DNA from: Nostoc cf. edaphicum LEGE 07299
GTDB taxonomy: Bacteria; Cyanobacteriota; Cyanobacteriia; Cyanobacteriales; Nostocaceae
NCBI RefSeq assembly: GCF_015207245.1
Contig: NZ_JADEXF010000016.1
Location: 1-12,403 of the forward strand
Reading direction: 5' to 3'
Length of the DNA: 12,403 nucleotides
The translations under genes were made by a program, and so were the position numbers. Position 1 is the first letter of the stretch, and every line of letters begins with the position of its first letter. This document shows, piece by piece, positions 1-5,987 of this stretch. Under the pieces are notes generated by a model. It searched no databases and was not told the origin of the DNA. It saw only the letters and a list, made by a program, of their open reading frames with translations.

Positions 1-473
1 GTACTACTCAGGCTAATATTTTTGCTGTTGGAGATTGCACTGACCGACCCCATTGGACTCCTGTCGCCATTGCCACAGGTCGTGCCTTTGCTGACACTGT
101 GTTTGGTAATCAGCCCCGAACTGTGAATTTAGAGTGCATTCCCTCAGCACTTTCTTCTAGACCGGAAGCGGCTACGGTTGGCTTGGCTGAAGCTAAAGCA
201 CGCGAAAAATTTGGAGAATCAATACGCTGCTATTCCCAAAGGTTTCAACCTCTTTTCGATGCCATTGCTGAACCGGAACAGAAAACTATGATTAAATTAG
301 TAGTTGATAACAAATCAGACAGGGTACTCGGCGCTCATATGGTCGGTGAATACGCTGCTGAGATTATTCAATGTCTTGGACTTGCTATTCGGACAGGTAT
401 CACTAAAAAAGATTTTGATGCAACAATTGGTATTCATCCTTCAGCTGCGGAAGAGTTTTTCACCTTGCGCTAA
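1..473 (+). CDS. gor: Glutathione reductase (pyridine nucleotide-disulfide oxidoreductase), C-terminal part, 5' end outside window
   Basis: The reading frame is open from base 3 and ends at the TAA at 471-473, giving about 156 residues, the last third of a protein that is normally about 450 aa. The first visible part contains GDCTDR and TPVAIATGRAFAD, the FAD-binding and central-domain signature of the family. The rest is the dimerisation domain, ending in HPSAAEEFFTLR; the His and Glu of this HPxxAEE motif form the catalytic acid/base pair of glutathione reductase. There is no C-terminal Cys pair, which argues against mercuric reductase. The enzyme would reduce oxidised glutathione with NADPH in the cytoplasm. 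The ending LR, and CTDRPHW where I expect VTDRxxL, differ from the usual cyanobacterial sequence as I remember it, so this may be a second, diverged copy. The active-site CxxxxC is outside the window, so another family member cannot be fully excluded. A short start at GTG 99 is not the true start. Confidence 0.85.
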   Translation, partial: TTQANIFAVGDCTDRPHWTPVAIATGRAFADTVFGNQPRTVNLECIPSALSSRPEAATVGLAEAKAREKFGESIRCYSQRFQPLFDAIAEPEQKTMIKLVVDNKSDRVLGAHMVGEYAAEIIQCLGLAIRTGITKKDFDATIGIHPSAAEEFFTLR

Positions 474-666
474 TTTTTGCTACTGACAAGAGTATATAGG
501 ATTTCTATTTGATTTCTGAAAATCCAGATTAGTCCAAAGCTCGGTTAACAAAGCCTAGAGGCTTAGTATACCTACCAAGATTCAAACCTGATTTTTATAT
601 CCAGCTAGTACTCCTTAATGAAAGACGCTTTTTAAGAAGTGGCTTGCTGTAAATTCAAAGGTAAAT
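474..666. other. Intergenic region before the DUF4396 operon
   Basis: This 193-bp gap contains a weak hairpin, AAGCC-TAGA-GGCTT (551-564), without a following T-run, so it is not a convincing terminator. GATTTCT occurs twice exactly 11 bp apart (500-506 and 511-517). That is the same period as the CopR-like boxes elsewhere in the window, but only TTTC of each TTTCAT half is kept. The DUF4396 gene has a ribosome binding site AAAGG at 657-661. Confidence 0.4.
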
Positions 667-1650
667 ATGCGCTCCAAATCAATTTTAAGGATAGTTTTAT
701 TGACACTAACTCTAGGATTAGTGCTAATAACGCCACGCTTGGGAGTAAGTCAAAAGTCACCTAATTCTATTGAGAGCATTCCCAATTCTATTGCTCAAAG
801 CCCCCCTGTATTTCAGCCTGCGATCAACTCAAATATGCCCAGCATGAATATGTCTGGCATGAATGAGGCAAACTTCAAAAGCTCTGCTTTGATTGATAGT
901 GTTTTGATTGTTTGGTTTAGTCTGACAGTCCTCTCAGTGGTCTATGTAGCCTGGGATGCGTTCACCAGTAATCCTGAACTAACTGTAATGAAGTGGGGAT
1001 GGCTATTAGTGACTCTCTACACAGGAGTAATTGGCGCAGCGCTGTACATTCTGTCTTGTAAGGAACCAGCTCCAATGCAGCATGAGGAATTTGTCAAACC
1101 ATTGTGGAAACAGACTGTTGGTTCGACAATTCACTGTTTAGCTGGTGATGCAACGGGAATTATCGTTGCTGCTGCAATTACCATGACCCTCGGACTACCC
1201 ATGTGGCTTGATGTAATTTCTGAGTATTTTTTCGGTTTTGCTTTTGGGCTGTTTGTTTTTCAATCTTTGTTTATGAAAGATATGCTGGGTGGTTCATATC
1301 TCAAAGCCGTCCGGCGTTCTTTTATGCCGGAATGGCTCTCAATGAATGCAGTGATGGCGGGAATGATTCCAGTGATGGTGATCCTGATGAGCCATGATAT
1401 GACAGCGGTGGAGGCAACCTCAATTCGGTTCTGGGGTGTGATGTCTTTGGCAACTGTAGTAGGATTTGTAGTTGCTTTTCCCGTCAATATGTGGCTCGTT
1501 GCTGTTGGTCTAAAACATGGGATGCGAACCGTCCGGGCATTAGGTAAAGGTGGTCACAGTTTAGCTGCTGAAAGAGAAGAAATTACAGCAACTTCCGATA
1601 AAGTACCTGCATCCCATGCTGACACAGACCAGGCTATGGAAGGAATGTAA
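667..1650 (+). CDS. DUF4396 domain-containing multi-pass membrane protein with Met-rich N-terminal segment
   Basis: 327 aa; ATG with AAAGG five bases upstream. Residues 7-21 are hydrophobic (signal or first membrane segment). A probably extracytoplasmic linker follows, with the Met-rich motif MPSMNMSGMN at 57-66. About six further membrane segments are visible near 75-97, 110-130, 157-177, 180-202, 226-242 and 257-282. The conserved DUF4396 core includes W147, HCLAGDATG (156-164), SMNAVMAGMIPVM (225-237) and FPVNMWLVAVGLKHGM (271-286). The tail is hydrophilic. The family has no established function. The multicopper oxidase gene starts 2 bases after the stop codon, so the two are almost certainly co-transcribed and translationally coupled, and the MPxMNM motif is shared with that oxidase. 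A role in copper handling, as membrane partner or metal conduit for the oxidase, is an inference from this context. The family call is firm; the function is not. Confidence 0.88.
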   Translation: MRSKSILRIVLLTLTLGLVLITPRLGVSQKSPNSIESIPNSIAQSPPVFQPAINSNMPSMNMSGMNEANFKSSALIDSVLIVWFSLTVLSVVYVAWDAFTSNPELTVMKWGWLLVTLYTGVIGAALYILSCKEPAPMQHEEFVKPLWKQTVGSTIHCLAGDATGIIVAAAITMTLGLPMWLDVISEYFFGFAFGLFVFQSLFMKDMLGGSYLKAVRRSFMPEWLSMNAVMAGMIPVMVILMSHDMTAVEATSIRFWGVMSLATVVGFVVAFPVNMWLVAVGLKHGMRTVRALGKGGHSLAAEREEITATSDKVPASHADTDQAMEGM

Positions 1651-1652
1651 CT

Positions 1653-2990
1653 ATGAAAACCCGTCGAAATATAGATATGAATTCTTCTGCTGCCGATTCG
1701 CACGCAAGTATGTCAATGAAACCCAAAGCAACGCGATCGCAACTTCTAGCAGTAACGCTGTTAACACTATTAGCCTTAGCATTTGGTGTTTTTATCGCCG
1801 CACTCTACGGCAACTTTACCATGAGTGCTAGGAATATGCAGCCTGAGTCCATGCCGGGAATGAATATGGGCAACCAATCCATGCCTGGGATGAATATGAA
1901 TAACGACAACAAGTCAATGCCTGGGACGAATATGAGTGGCACCAAATTTCCGACTCCAATATCATCGCTATCGCCTGCACCCATGAGTAGTGTCACTCAA
2001 ATGAATGGTTTAGTCATGCCCCCAGGAATGATTATGACCTCTGATATGAGTATGGAAGCAATGGCAGACATGGCAGCAGTAGACTTGACAAAGATAGCCT
2101 ACACTGCCCCTGTTGATGCACGGGGGGATCAGACTCTAACGCCTAAGCTAGAGAATGGTGTGAAGGTCTTTAACCTTGATGCTTCTTTGATCAAATGGAA
2201 TATTTTACCAAATGTTCAGGTAGCTGCTTATGCTTTCAACCGTCAAGTTCCGGGGCCGCAGATTCGAGTTACTGAAGGCGATCGTGTCCGGATTGTAGTC
2301 AAGAACAACTTACCAGAACCAACGACAGTACATTGGCATGGCATGATTTTACCTAACAATATGGACGGGCCAGCCGATGTTACCCAAAAGCCAATTGCAC
2401 CTGGTGCAAGCTATATCTACGAATTCACTGTTAAGCAAGCAGGCACTTACTTTTACCACTCTCACAAAGATGTAGACCGCCAGCAAACTTTAGGGATGTA
2501 CGGTGCATTAATTATCGATCCCAAGAATAAACCAGAAACTCCTACCTACGATCAAGACTTTGTGGTTCAGCTTCAAGAGTGGACAGTAAAGCAAGGCTAC
2601 ACCTTCCCAGCAATGCCGATGGAAGGGCTAATGCCTAACTTCTTCACGATTAATGGTAAAGCTTATCCCTCTACCCAAACTATAAACGCCAAAATTGGTC
2701 AAAAAATCCGCTTCCGCTTCATTGGCTCAAATAATGCCTTCATCCACCCAATGCATATTCATGGTGGCCCATTCAAAATTATTGAAACAGATGGCAATCT
2801 CCTACCGGCCACTGCCCAAATTGAAAAGGATACTATCAATGTAGCTCCCGGTGAACGCTACGACGTAATTTGGACAGCTCGTGAAAAGGGTAAATGGTTG
2901 CTACATTGCCACATTGCCCATCACGCAACAAACGATAACGTTGAGGTGGAAGGTGGGGGTGGCTTAACAATGATTATCAACGTTACCTAA
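1653..2990 (+). CDS. Membrane-anchored two-domain multicopper oxidase with Met-rich linker
   Basis: 445 aa; ATG with AGGA at 1641-1644 inside the end of the upstream gene. Residues 29-51 form one hydrophobic segment after a basic N-terminus, probably an uncleaved anchor. Residues 57-140 are a linker with 19 Met residues. The first cupredoxin domain (about 161-290) carries HWHG (227-230) and YHSH (268-271), ligands of type 2/3 copper. The second (about 298-445) carries HPMHIHG (365-371) and HCHIAHH (418-424), which supply the type 1 Cys419, His365 and His424 plus the remaining type 2/3 His. Only two cupredoxin domains are present, with type 1 copper in the second, as in two-domain laccase-like enzymes that assemble as trimers. 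The usual axial Met, five residues after His424, is Asn429 here. The enzyme should oxidise a substrate such as Cu(I) or phenols with reduction of O2 to water, outside the cytoplasmic membrane. The physiological substrate cannot be read from sequence. Confidence 0.94.
   Translation: MKTRRNIDMNSSAADSHASMSMKPKATRSQLLAVTLLTLLALAFGVFIAALYGNFTMSARNMQPESMPGMNMGNQSMPGMNMNNDNKSMPGTNMSGTKFPTPISSLSPAPMSSVTQMNGLVMPPGMIMTSDMSMEAMADMAAVDLTKIAYTAPVDARGDQTLTPKLENGVKVFNLDASLIKWNILPNVQVAAYAFNRQVPGPQIRVTEGDRVRIVVKNNLPEPTTVHWHGMILPNNMDGPADVTQKPIAPGASYIYEFTVKQAGTYFYHSHKDVDRQQTLGMYGALIIDPKNKPETPTYDQDFVVQLQEWTVKQGYTFPAMPMEGLMPNFFTINGKAYPSTQTINAKIGQKIRFRFIGSNNAFIHPMHIHGGPFKIIETDGNLLPATAQIEKDTINVAPGERYDVIWTAREKGKWLLHCHIAHHATNDNVEVEGGGGLTMIINVT
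1848..1934 (+). repeat. Three in-gene repeats coding SMPGMNM-like units
   Basis: Three related 21-base units at 1848-1868, 1878-1898 and 1914-1934 encode SMPGMNM, SMPGMNM and SMPGTNM. The spacers differ (9 and 15 bases). Closely spaced Met residues are typical of extracytoplasmic Cu(I)-binding segments. The third unit has Thr in place of the middle Met. Confidence 0.8.
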
Positions 2991-3057
2991 GTTAAATAAG
3001 CTTGAGTGAGAAGGCTAGTTCAGAACTGCGCCTGTTCAATGCGAGACTTTATACCTT

Positions 3058-3570
3058 TTATAAACCAAACTCTTGCTTAAGTTGAGCGACCCAAGCTTTA
3101 ATTCGTTCATTCGTTAAATCAGATTGATTATCCTCATCAAGCGCTAAACCTACAAATTTACCATCGCGGACGGCTTTAGATTCACTAAATTCATAACCAT
3201 CTATTGACCAATAGCCAACTGTTTCACCACCCTTTTCTGAAATTTTTTCTTCTATAATCCCTATTGCATCTTGAAAACTGTCAGGATAACCAACCTGATC
3301 GCCTGCTCCAAAATAAGCAACTTTTTTGCCACTAAAGTCAATGTTATCTAGCTCATCATAGAAATCTTCCCAATCACTTTGCAATTCACCAATATTCCAG
3401 GTAGGGCAACCGATGATGATATAACTGTAATCCTTAAAATCATTTGGTTCAGCTTGTGAAATGTCATTTAACGTTACTACGTCTTCTCCACCAAATTCCT
3501 TTTGAATTGTTTCCGCTTCAGTTTGAGTATTACCTGTTTGAGTGCCGAAAAATAAACCAATATTAGCCAT
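3058..3570 (-). CDS. isiB: Flavodoxin, long-chain (iron-stress type)
   Basis: 170 aa, the same length as Anabaena flavodoxin and very similar throughout as remembered (for example GCPTWNIGELQSDWE at 54-68). The FMN phosphate loop is TQTGNT (10-15); Trp58 and Tyr95 are the expected residues flanking the isoalloxazine ring. The segment around 120-140 is the extra loop of long-chain flavodoxins. It is a soluble one-electron carrier that replaces ferredoxin between photosystem I and FNR or other partners when iron is short. The start has an excellent ribosome binding site, AAGGAGG (3575-3581 on the plus strand), four bases away. It converges on the multicopper oxidase gene with only 67 bp between and no clear terminator. 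Known homologues are Fur-repressed; no convincing Fur box was found near the start. Its presence inside a metal-resistance cluster is unusual and may mean a copper-linked or second copy. Confidence 0.95.
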   Translation of the reverse strand: MANIGLFFGTQTGNTQTEAETIQKEFGGEDVVTLNDISQAEPNDFKDYSYIIIGCPTWNIGELQSDWEDFYDELDNIDFSGKKVAYFGAGDQVGYPDSFQDAIGIIEEKISEKGGETVGYWSIDGYEFSESKAVRDGKFVGLALDEDNQSDLTNERIKAWVAQLKQEFGL

Positions 3571-3591
3571 TCTCCCTCCTTAATTTTCCTT

Positions 3592-3629
3592 GTAGTGATT
3601 GTTTTGCGTTGTGTTTATGCGGTCACTAC
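3592..3629. repeat. Inverted repeat in the flavodoxin leader
   Basis: GTAGTGA (3592-3598) and TCACTAC (3623-3629) are perfect inverted 7-mers with 24 bases between them. They lie just upstream of the flavodoxin ribosome binding site and could form a leader hairpin or an operator. The half-sites differ by one base from those of the palindrome at 5019-5037. No function is proven. Confidence 0.4.
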
Positions 3630-3815
3630 TCTAGTTTGAAGCCGCTGTCGTATCTGCGTACTATCACCTTATACTAAGCAAAAGGGTAAATAATTTATGC
3701 TATCGCCATACACATCTGATGACAAAACTTTCTCGCCTCAACTTAAGAGGTTCCAAGGGTAAACTTCATCTCCCTAATGGCATGATTGTAATTTATTTCC
3801 AACGGCTGATAATTA

Positions 3816-3832
3816 TTTCATCTTAATTTCAT
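3816..3832 (+). promoter_or_regulatory. CopR-like direct repeat, orphan copy
   Basis: TTTCATCTTAATTTCAT: two TTTCAT hexamers with 5 bases between, an 11-bp period expected for tandem binding of an OmpR/PhoB-type response regulator. It differs by one base from the copies at 5086 and 6210. In this orientation it points toward the 3' end of the deacetylase gene, which is on the other strand, and no plus-strand gene follows. The flavodoxin start lies about 245 bp away in the other direction. Confidence 0.6.
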
Positions 3833-3972
3833 CTTGATATGTAAATATGGATGTTTGAGTATTTTCTTAAGAATGTTTAATCTAAATTTAGAAGTAAGTA
3901 ATTAAAACAAGATAATTTGTATAAAAAAAGAATACAGATAGCTTGCATCAGGTAAAGTAATGAGTTGATATT

Positions 3973-4875
3973 TTATGTACCTTTATTCCCTTTATGAAAC
4001 TGTGCTGTTGTTACCAACGGTGTTTTTTGTTCCTGTATTTCTAACAATTCTGGTATGGTTACAAACCGATAACCACGCTGTTTGAGTGAAGCGATAATTT
4101 GTGGTAAAGCCTTAACAGTGCGTGAGCGATCGCCACCACCATCATGCATCAGTACTATGCCACCAGGCTTTGCGTCCTTCAGCACATTATTGACGAGTCT
4201 GGATACTGGAGGACGGCGATAGTCGATCGAGTCATCTGACCACATGAGAACAGCGTAATTATTCTTTTGAGCGTAATCAGCTACACCATTGTTGAGGATG
4301 CCATAAGGCGGACGAAACAGAAAAGTTTTTACTCCCATAATTTGGTAAATAGCTGTTGCGGTGGACTCAATCTCACGCGCAGCAACAGACAGGTTCATAT
4401 GCCGATACCAGTGATGCCACGTATGATTACCAATCGCGTGGCCATCGGCTACCTCTAGCTTGGCAATTTGGGGAAAATAATGCACCATCTCTCCCACACA
4501 GAAGAACGTTGCTTTAATATTTTGTTGCTTCAGGATTTGCAACACTTGTTGCGTGTATTTAGGTGCGGGGCCATCATCAAAAGTCAGTGCAATAACTTTG
4601 TCTGGTTTACTCAGCTGTGCCTGCTGAATGATTTTTCCCTGAAACTCATTAGGGACTGTAAAGATGTAACTGTTCACTTGTGCAACAATAGCTTTATTAG
4701 ATGCCAAACTATGCTGATTGCTCACCGCGCTGGCACTGAGTTGTTCTGGTTTTTTGACTAATGTTTGATGGTCTGAGCGTTCTGAAAACCAAAATCTTCT
4801 GAAACCAAGGTCACATAAGACAGCGACTAGCGGGATGAGTACTATTCCTCCAATCAATAATTTTAGCTTTATCAT
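3973..4875 (-). CDS. Polysaccharide deacetylase, NodB domain (CE4), membrane-anchored or secreted
   Basis: 300 aa. The N-terminal hydrophobic stretch 5-22 is a signal or anchor, followed by a low-complexity spacer to about residue 90. The NodB domain spans about 93-280 and has all the expected motifs: TFDDGP (98-103, catalytic base D100 and metal-binding D101), HTWHH (151-155, metal-binding H151 and H155), RPPYG (188-192), MWSDDSIDY (211-219) and VLMHDG (241-246, His244). Such metal-dependent enzymes remove N-acetyl groups from peptidoglycan or exported polysaccharide in the periplasm; which substrate applies here is not readable from sequence. Length is normal for the family. No clear Shine-Dalgarno precedes the ATG. 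It is divergent from the CopM-like gene and shares its 389-bp control region. A palindrome at 5019-5037 overlaps a possible promoter for it. A link to metal stress through envelope remodelling is only an inference. Confidence 0.92.
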   Translation of the reverse strand: MIKLKLLIGGIVLIPLVAVLCDLGFRRFWFSERSDHQTLVKKPEQLSASAVSNQHSLASNKAIVAQVNSYIFTVPNEFQGKIIQQAQLSKPDKVIALTFDDGPAPKYTQQVLQILKQQNIKATFFCVGEMVHYFPQIAKLEVADGHAIGNHTWHHWYRHMNLSVAAREIESTATAIYQIMGVKTFLFRPPYGILNNGVADYAQKNNYAVLMWSDDSIDYRRPPVSRLVNNVLKDAKPGGIVLMHDGGGDRSRTVKALPQIIASLKQRGYRFVTIPELLEIQEQKTPLVTTAQFHKGNKGT

Positions 4876-5018
4876 ATTAGATTTACTTATGTTTACTATA
4901 AACGCAAATTATTTTAAATACGTTACTTCCATAACATAATTATTTGCCATATCTAAACTCTGGAGCTAAGGTCGGCAAATCAAAGCGAGGTGTCACAAAA
5001 GAATTAGAACTTTAGGTT

Positions 5019-5037
5019 TTGTAGTAATGTACTACAA
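5019..5037. promoter_or_regulatory. 19-bp perfect palindrome, BlaI/CopY-like operator candidate
   Basis: TTGTAGTAATGTACTACAA has 8-bp arms and a 3-bp centre. TGTAGTA/TACTACA half-sites resemble those of BlaI/CopY-family repressors, the family to which the cyanobacterial copper regulator PetR belongs. It overlaps possible -35 elements in both directions: TTGTAG-N17-TAAAGT on the minus strand (-10 at 5014-5009, toward the deacetylase) and TTGTAG-N16-TCTAAT on the plus strand (-10 at 5041-5046). The palindrome is directly visible; the regulator is inferred. Confidence 0.5.
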
Positions 5038-5085
5038 TCTTCTAATTTCTTGTAGCTAGTCTTTGCTGAGAGCAGGAACCTTTAA

Positions 5086-5102
5086 TTTCATCCTAATTTC
5101 AT
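5086..5102 (+). promoter_or_regulatory. CopR-like box upstream of the CopM-like gene
   Basis: TTTCATCCTAATTTCAT, identical over all 17 bases to the copy at 6210-6226. It matches the TTTCAT-N5-TTTCAT direct repeat that I recall for CopR of Synechocystis, which controls copM and copBAC. A possible -10 (TATCTA, 5118-5123) lies ten bases after the second 11-bp unit, the spacing expected for an activator occupying the -35 region. The start codon is about 160 bp downstream. Confidence 0.7.
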
Positions 5103-5204
5103 CTTCGGCTGTCAAACTATCTAGTAAGTACAACAGTTGCATTGTCAGCAATCAGTTACTTAGATGATTTTATTACTTAAGCAAAAAATAAATCACTTAA
5201 AGGG

Positions 5205-5236
5205 TTGACTCTCCAGTAAACTGGAGATTGCAAAAT
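5205..5236 (+). promoter_or_regulatory. MerR-family metal-responsive promoter/operator
   Basis: The -35 TTGACT (5205-5210) and a -10 CAAAAT (5231-5236, 4/6 matches) are separated by 20 bases, longer than the optimal 17. The spacer contains a perfect inverted repeat; including one flanking base it is TCTCCAGTAAACTGGAGA (5210-5227). An over-long spacer filled by a dyad is the hallmark of promoters controlled by MerR-type activators (CueR, ZntR, CadR). Predicted transcription would start about 20 bp before the ATG at 5265. The regulator gene is not in the window, and the metal cannot be told from the site. Confidence 0.75.
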
Positions 5237-5264
5237 GAAATCAGGAAACATTTAGATAATCACT

Positions 5265-5987
5265 ATGCAACTTTCTATTCTGAAAAACAGCTTTTTGTCA
5301 TTGACCTTAGTAGCGATCGCCTCTGTTCCCAGCGGCTTGTTAATAGCCTGTTCTACAACTACTTCCCAAAACCAAGCATCAAACCCTACTACCACCGCCA
5401 CTGATACTAGTAATAAGCAACCGATGAATCACGGCGGTGGCATGATGAATCATGGTGGTAGCACGATGAACCATAATATGGCAATGGATTTAGGATCAGC
5501 CGATGCTAATTATGATTTGCGGTTTATTGATGCGATGAATCCGCACCACCAAGGAGCAGTGGAGATGGCGAAGGTTGCACAGGAGAAATCGAAACGTCCT
5601 GAAATCAAAAAGTTGGTTTCGGAAATTATTAAAGATCAAGATAAAGAAATCGCTCAGTTGAAACAGTGGCGCACAGCTTGGTATCCCGAAGCAAGCAGTA
5701 CCCCGGTGGCTTATGATGCGAAAACAGGTAAAACAGTCGCAATGCGTGACGAACAAATGCAAGGCATGATGATGAATATGGATTTAGGAGCCGCCGATAC
5801 TGAGTTTGACTTGCGGTTCATAAATGCAATGATTCCCCATCATGAAAGTGCAATTACGATGGCTCAAGATGCAGTAAGTAAGTCTAAGCGTCCTGAAATC
5901 AAGAAATTGGCTCAAAGCATTATTGATTCACAGCAAGCAGAGATTAACGAAATGAAACAGTGGCGAAAAACTTGGTATAACCAGTAA
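5265..5987 (+). CDS. Tandem DUF305 Met/His-rich lipoprotein, CopM-like copper-binding protein
   Basis: 240 aa. The signal peptide ends in the lipobox LIAC (26-29), so Cys29 is probably lipidated. A Ser/Thr/Asn-rich spacer leads to a Met/His-rich stretch (54-74, MNHGG-type units). Two DUF305 repeats follow at about 75-140 and 173-238. Each has DLRFI, AMxPHH (His94/95 and His192/193), a following Met (101, 199) and a conserved C-terminal KQWRxxWY. A second Met cluster (165-172) links them. DUF305 proteins include CopM of Synechocystis, a periplasmic copper-binding protein needed for copper resistance. Full length and both repeats intact suggest a working metal binder on the periplasmic or thylakoid-lumen side. 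No good Shine-Dalgarno sits at the ATG; AGGA at 5243 is 18 bases away. The upstream region carries CopR-like and MerR-type sites. The adaptor and pump genes lie downstream under their own CopR-like box. Confidence 0.92.
   Translation: MQLSILKNSFLSLTLVAIASVPSGLLIACSTTTSQNQASNPTTTATDTSNKQPMNHGGGMMNHGGSTMNHNMAMDLGSADANYDLRFIDAMNPHHQGAVEMAKVAQEKSKRPEIKKLVSEIIKDQDKEIAQLKQWRTAWYPEASSTPVAYDAKTGKTVAMRDEQMQGMMMNMDLGAADTEFDLRFINAMIPHHESAITMAQDAVSKSKRPEIKKLAQSIIDSQQAEINEMKQWRKTWYNQ
5487..5978 (+). repeat. Internal duplication of the DUF305 unit
   Basis: The segments 5487-5684 and 5781-5978 code for 66-residue units that align without gaps at 40 identical positions (about 61%). Both begin DLG and end WY. 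They indicate a within-gene duplication, a layout also expected in CopM-type proteins. Confidence 0.85.

Larger units (their letters stand above)
3571..3972. other. 402-bp intergenic region between deacetylase and flavodoxin genes
   Basis: No gene of convincing length or start is visible. It contains the flavodoxin ribosome binding site, the inverted repeat 3592-3629, and an orphan CopR-like direct repeat (3816-3832). It also holds two short AT palindromes, TTCTTAAGAA (3864-3873) and TCTAAATTTAGA (3881-3892). A run of seven A on the plus strand near 3923-3930 reads as a T-run on the minus strand downstream of the deacetylase gene, but no clear stem precedes it, so a terminator is not supported. 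GATAAT (3808-3813) directly before the CopR-like box faintly resembles part of a Fur box. Confidence 0.5.
4876..5264. other. 389-bp divergent control region with three operator-like sites
   Basis: No coding sequence was seen between the deacetylase (minus) and CopM-like (plus) genes. Reading left to right, it holds a perfect palindrome (5019-5037), a CopR-like direct repeat (5086-5102) and a MerR-type promoter (5205-5236). Each is described separately. The arrangement implies at least two promoters for the downstream lipoprotein gene, one distal and one proximal. Confidence 0.65.

Noticed and set aside
1..473. Partial gene as mercuric reductase
   Set aside because: The C-terminus lacks the paired Cys of MerA and has the glutathione reductase ending HPSAAEEFFTLR.
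3808..3821. Fur box for flavodoxin
   Set aside because: Only one GATAAT half matches well, and the site is about 240 bp from the start codon.
4468..4761. Plus-strand ORF inside the deacetylase gene
   Set aside because: It is antisense to a well-supported NodB gene, resembles no known protein, and has no ribosome binding site that I could see.
5210..5227. The dyad before the CopM-like gene as a transcription terminator
   Set aside because: There is no T-run after it, and it fits exactly into the spacer between a TTGACT -35 and a -10, as in MerR-type promoters.
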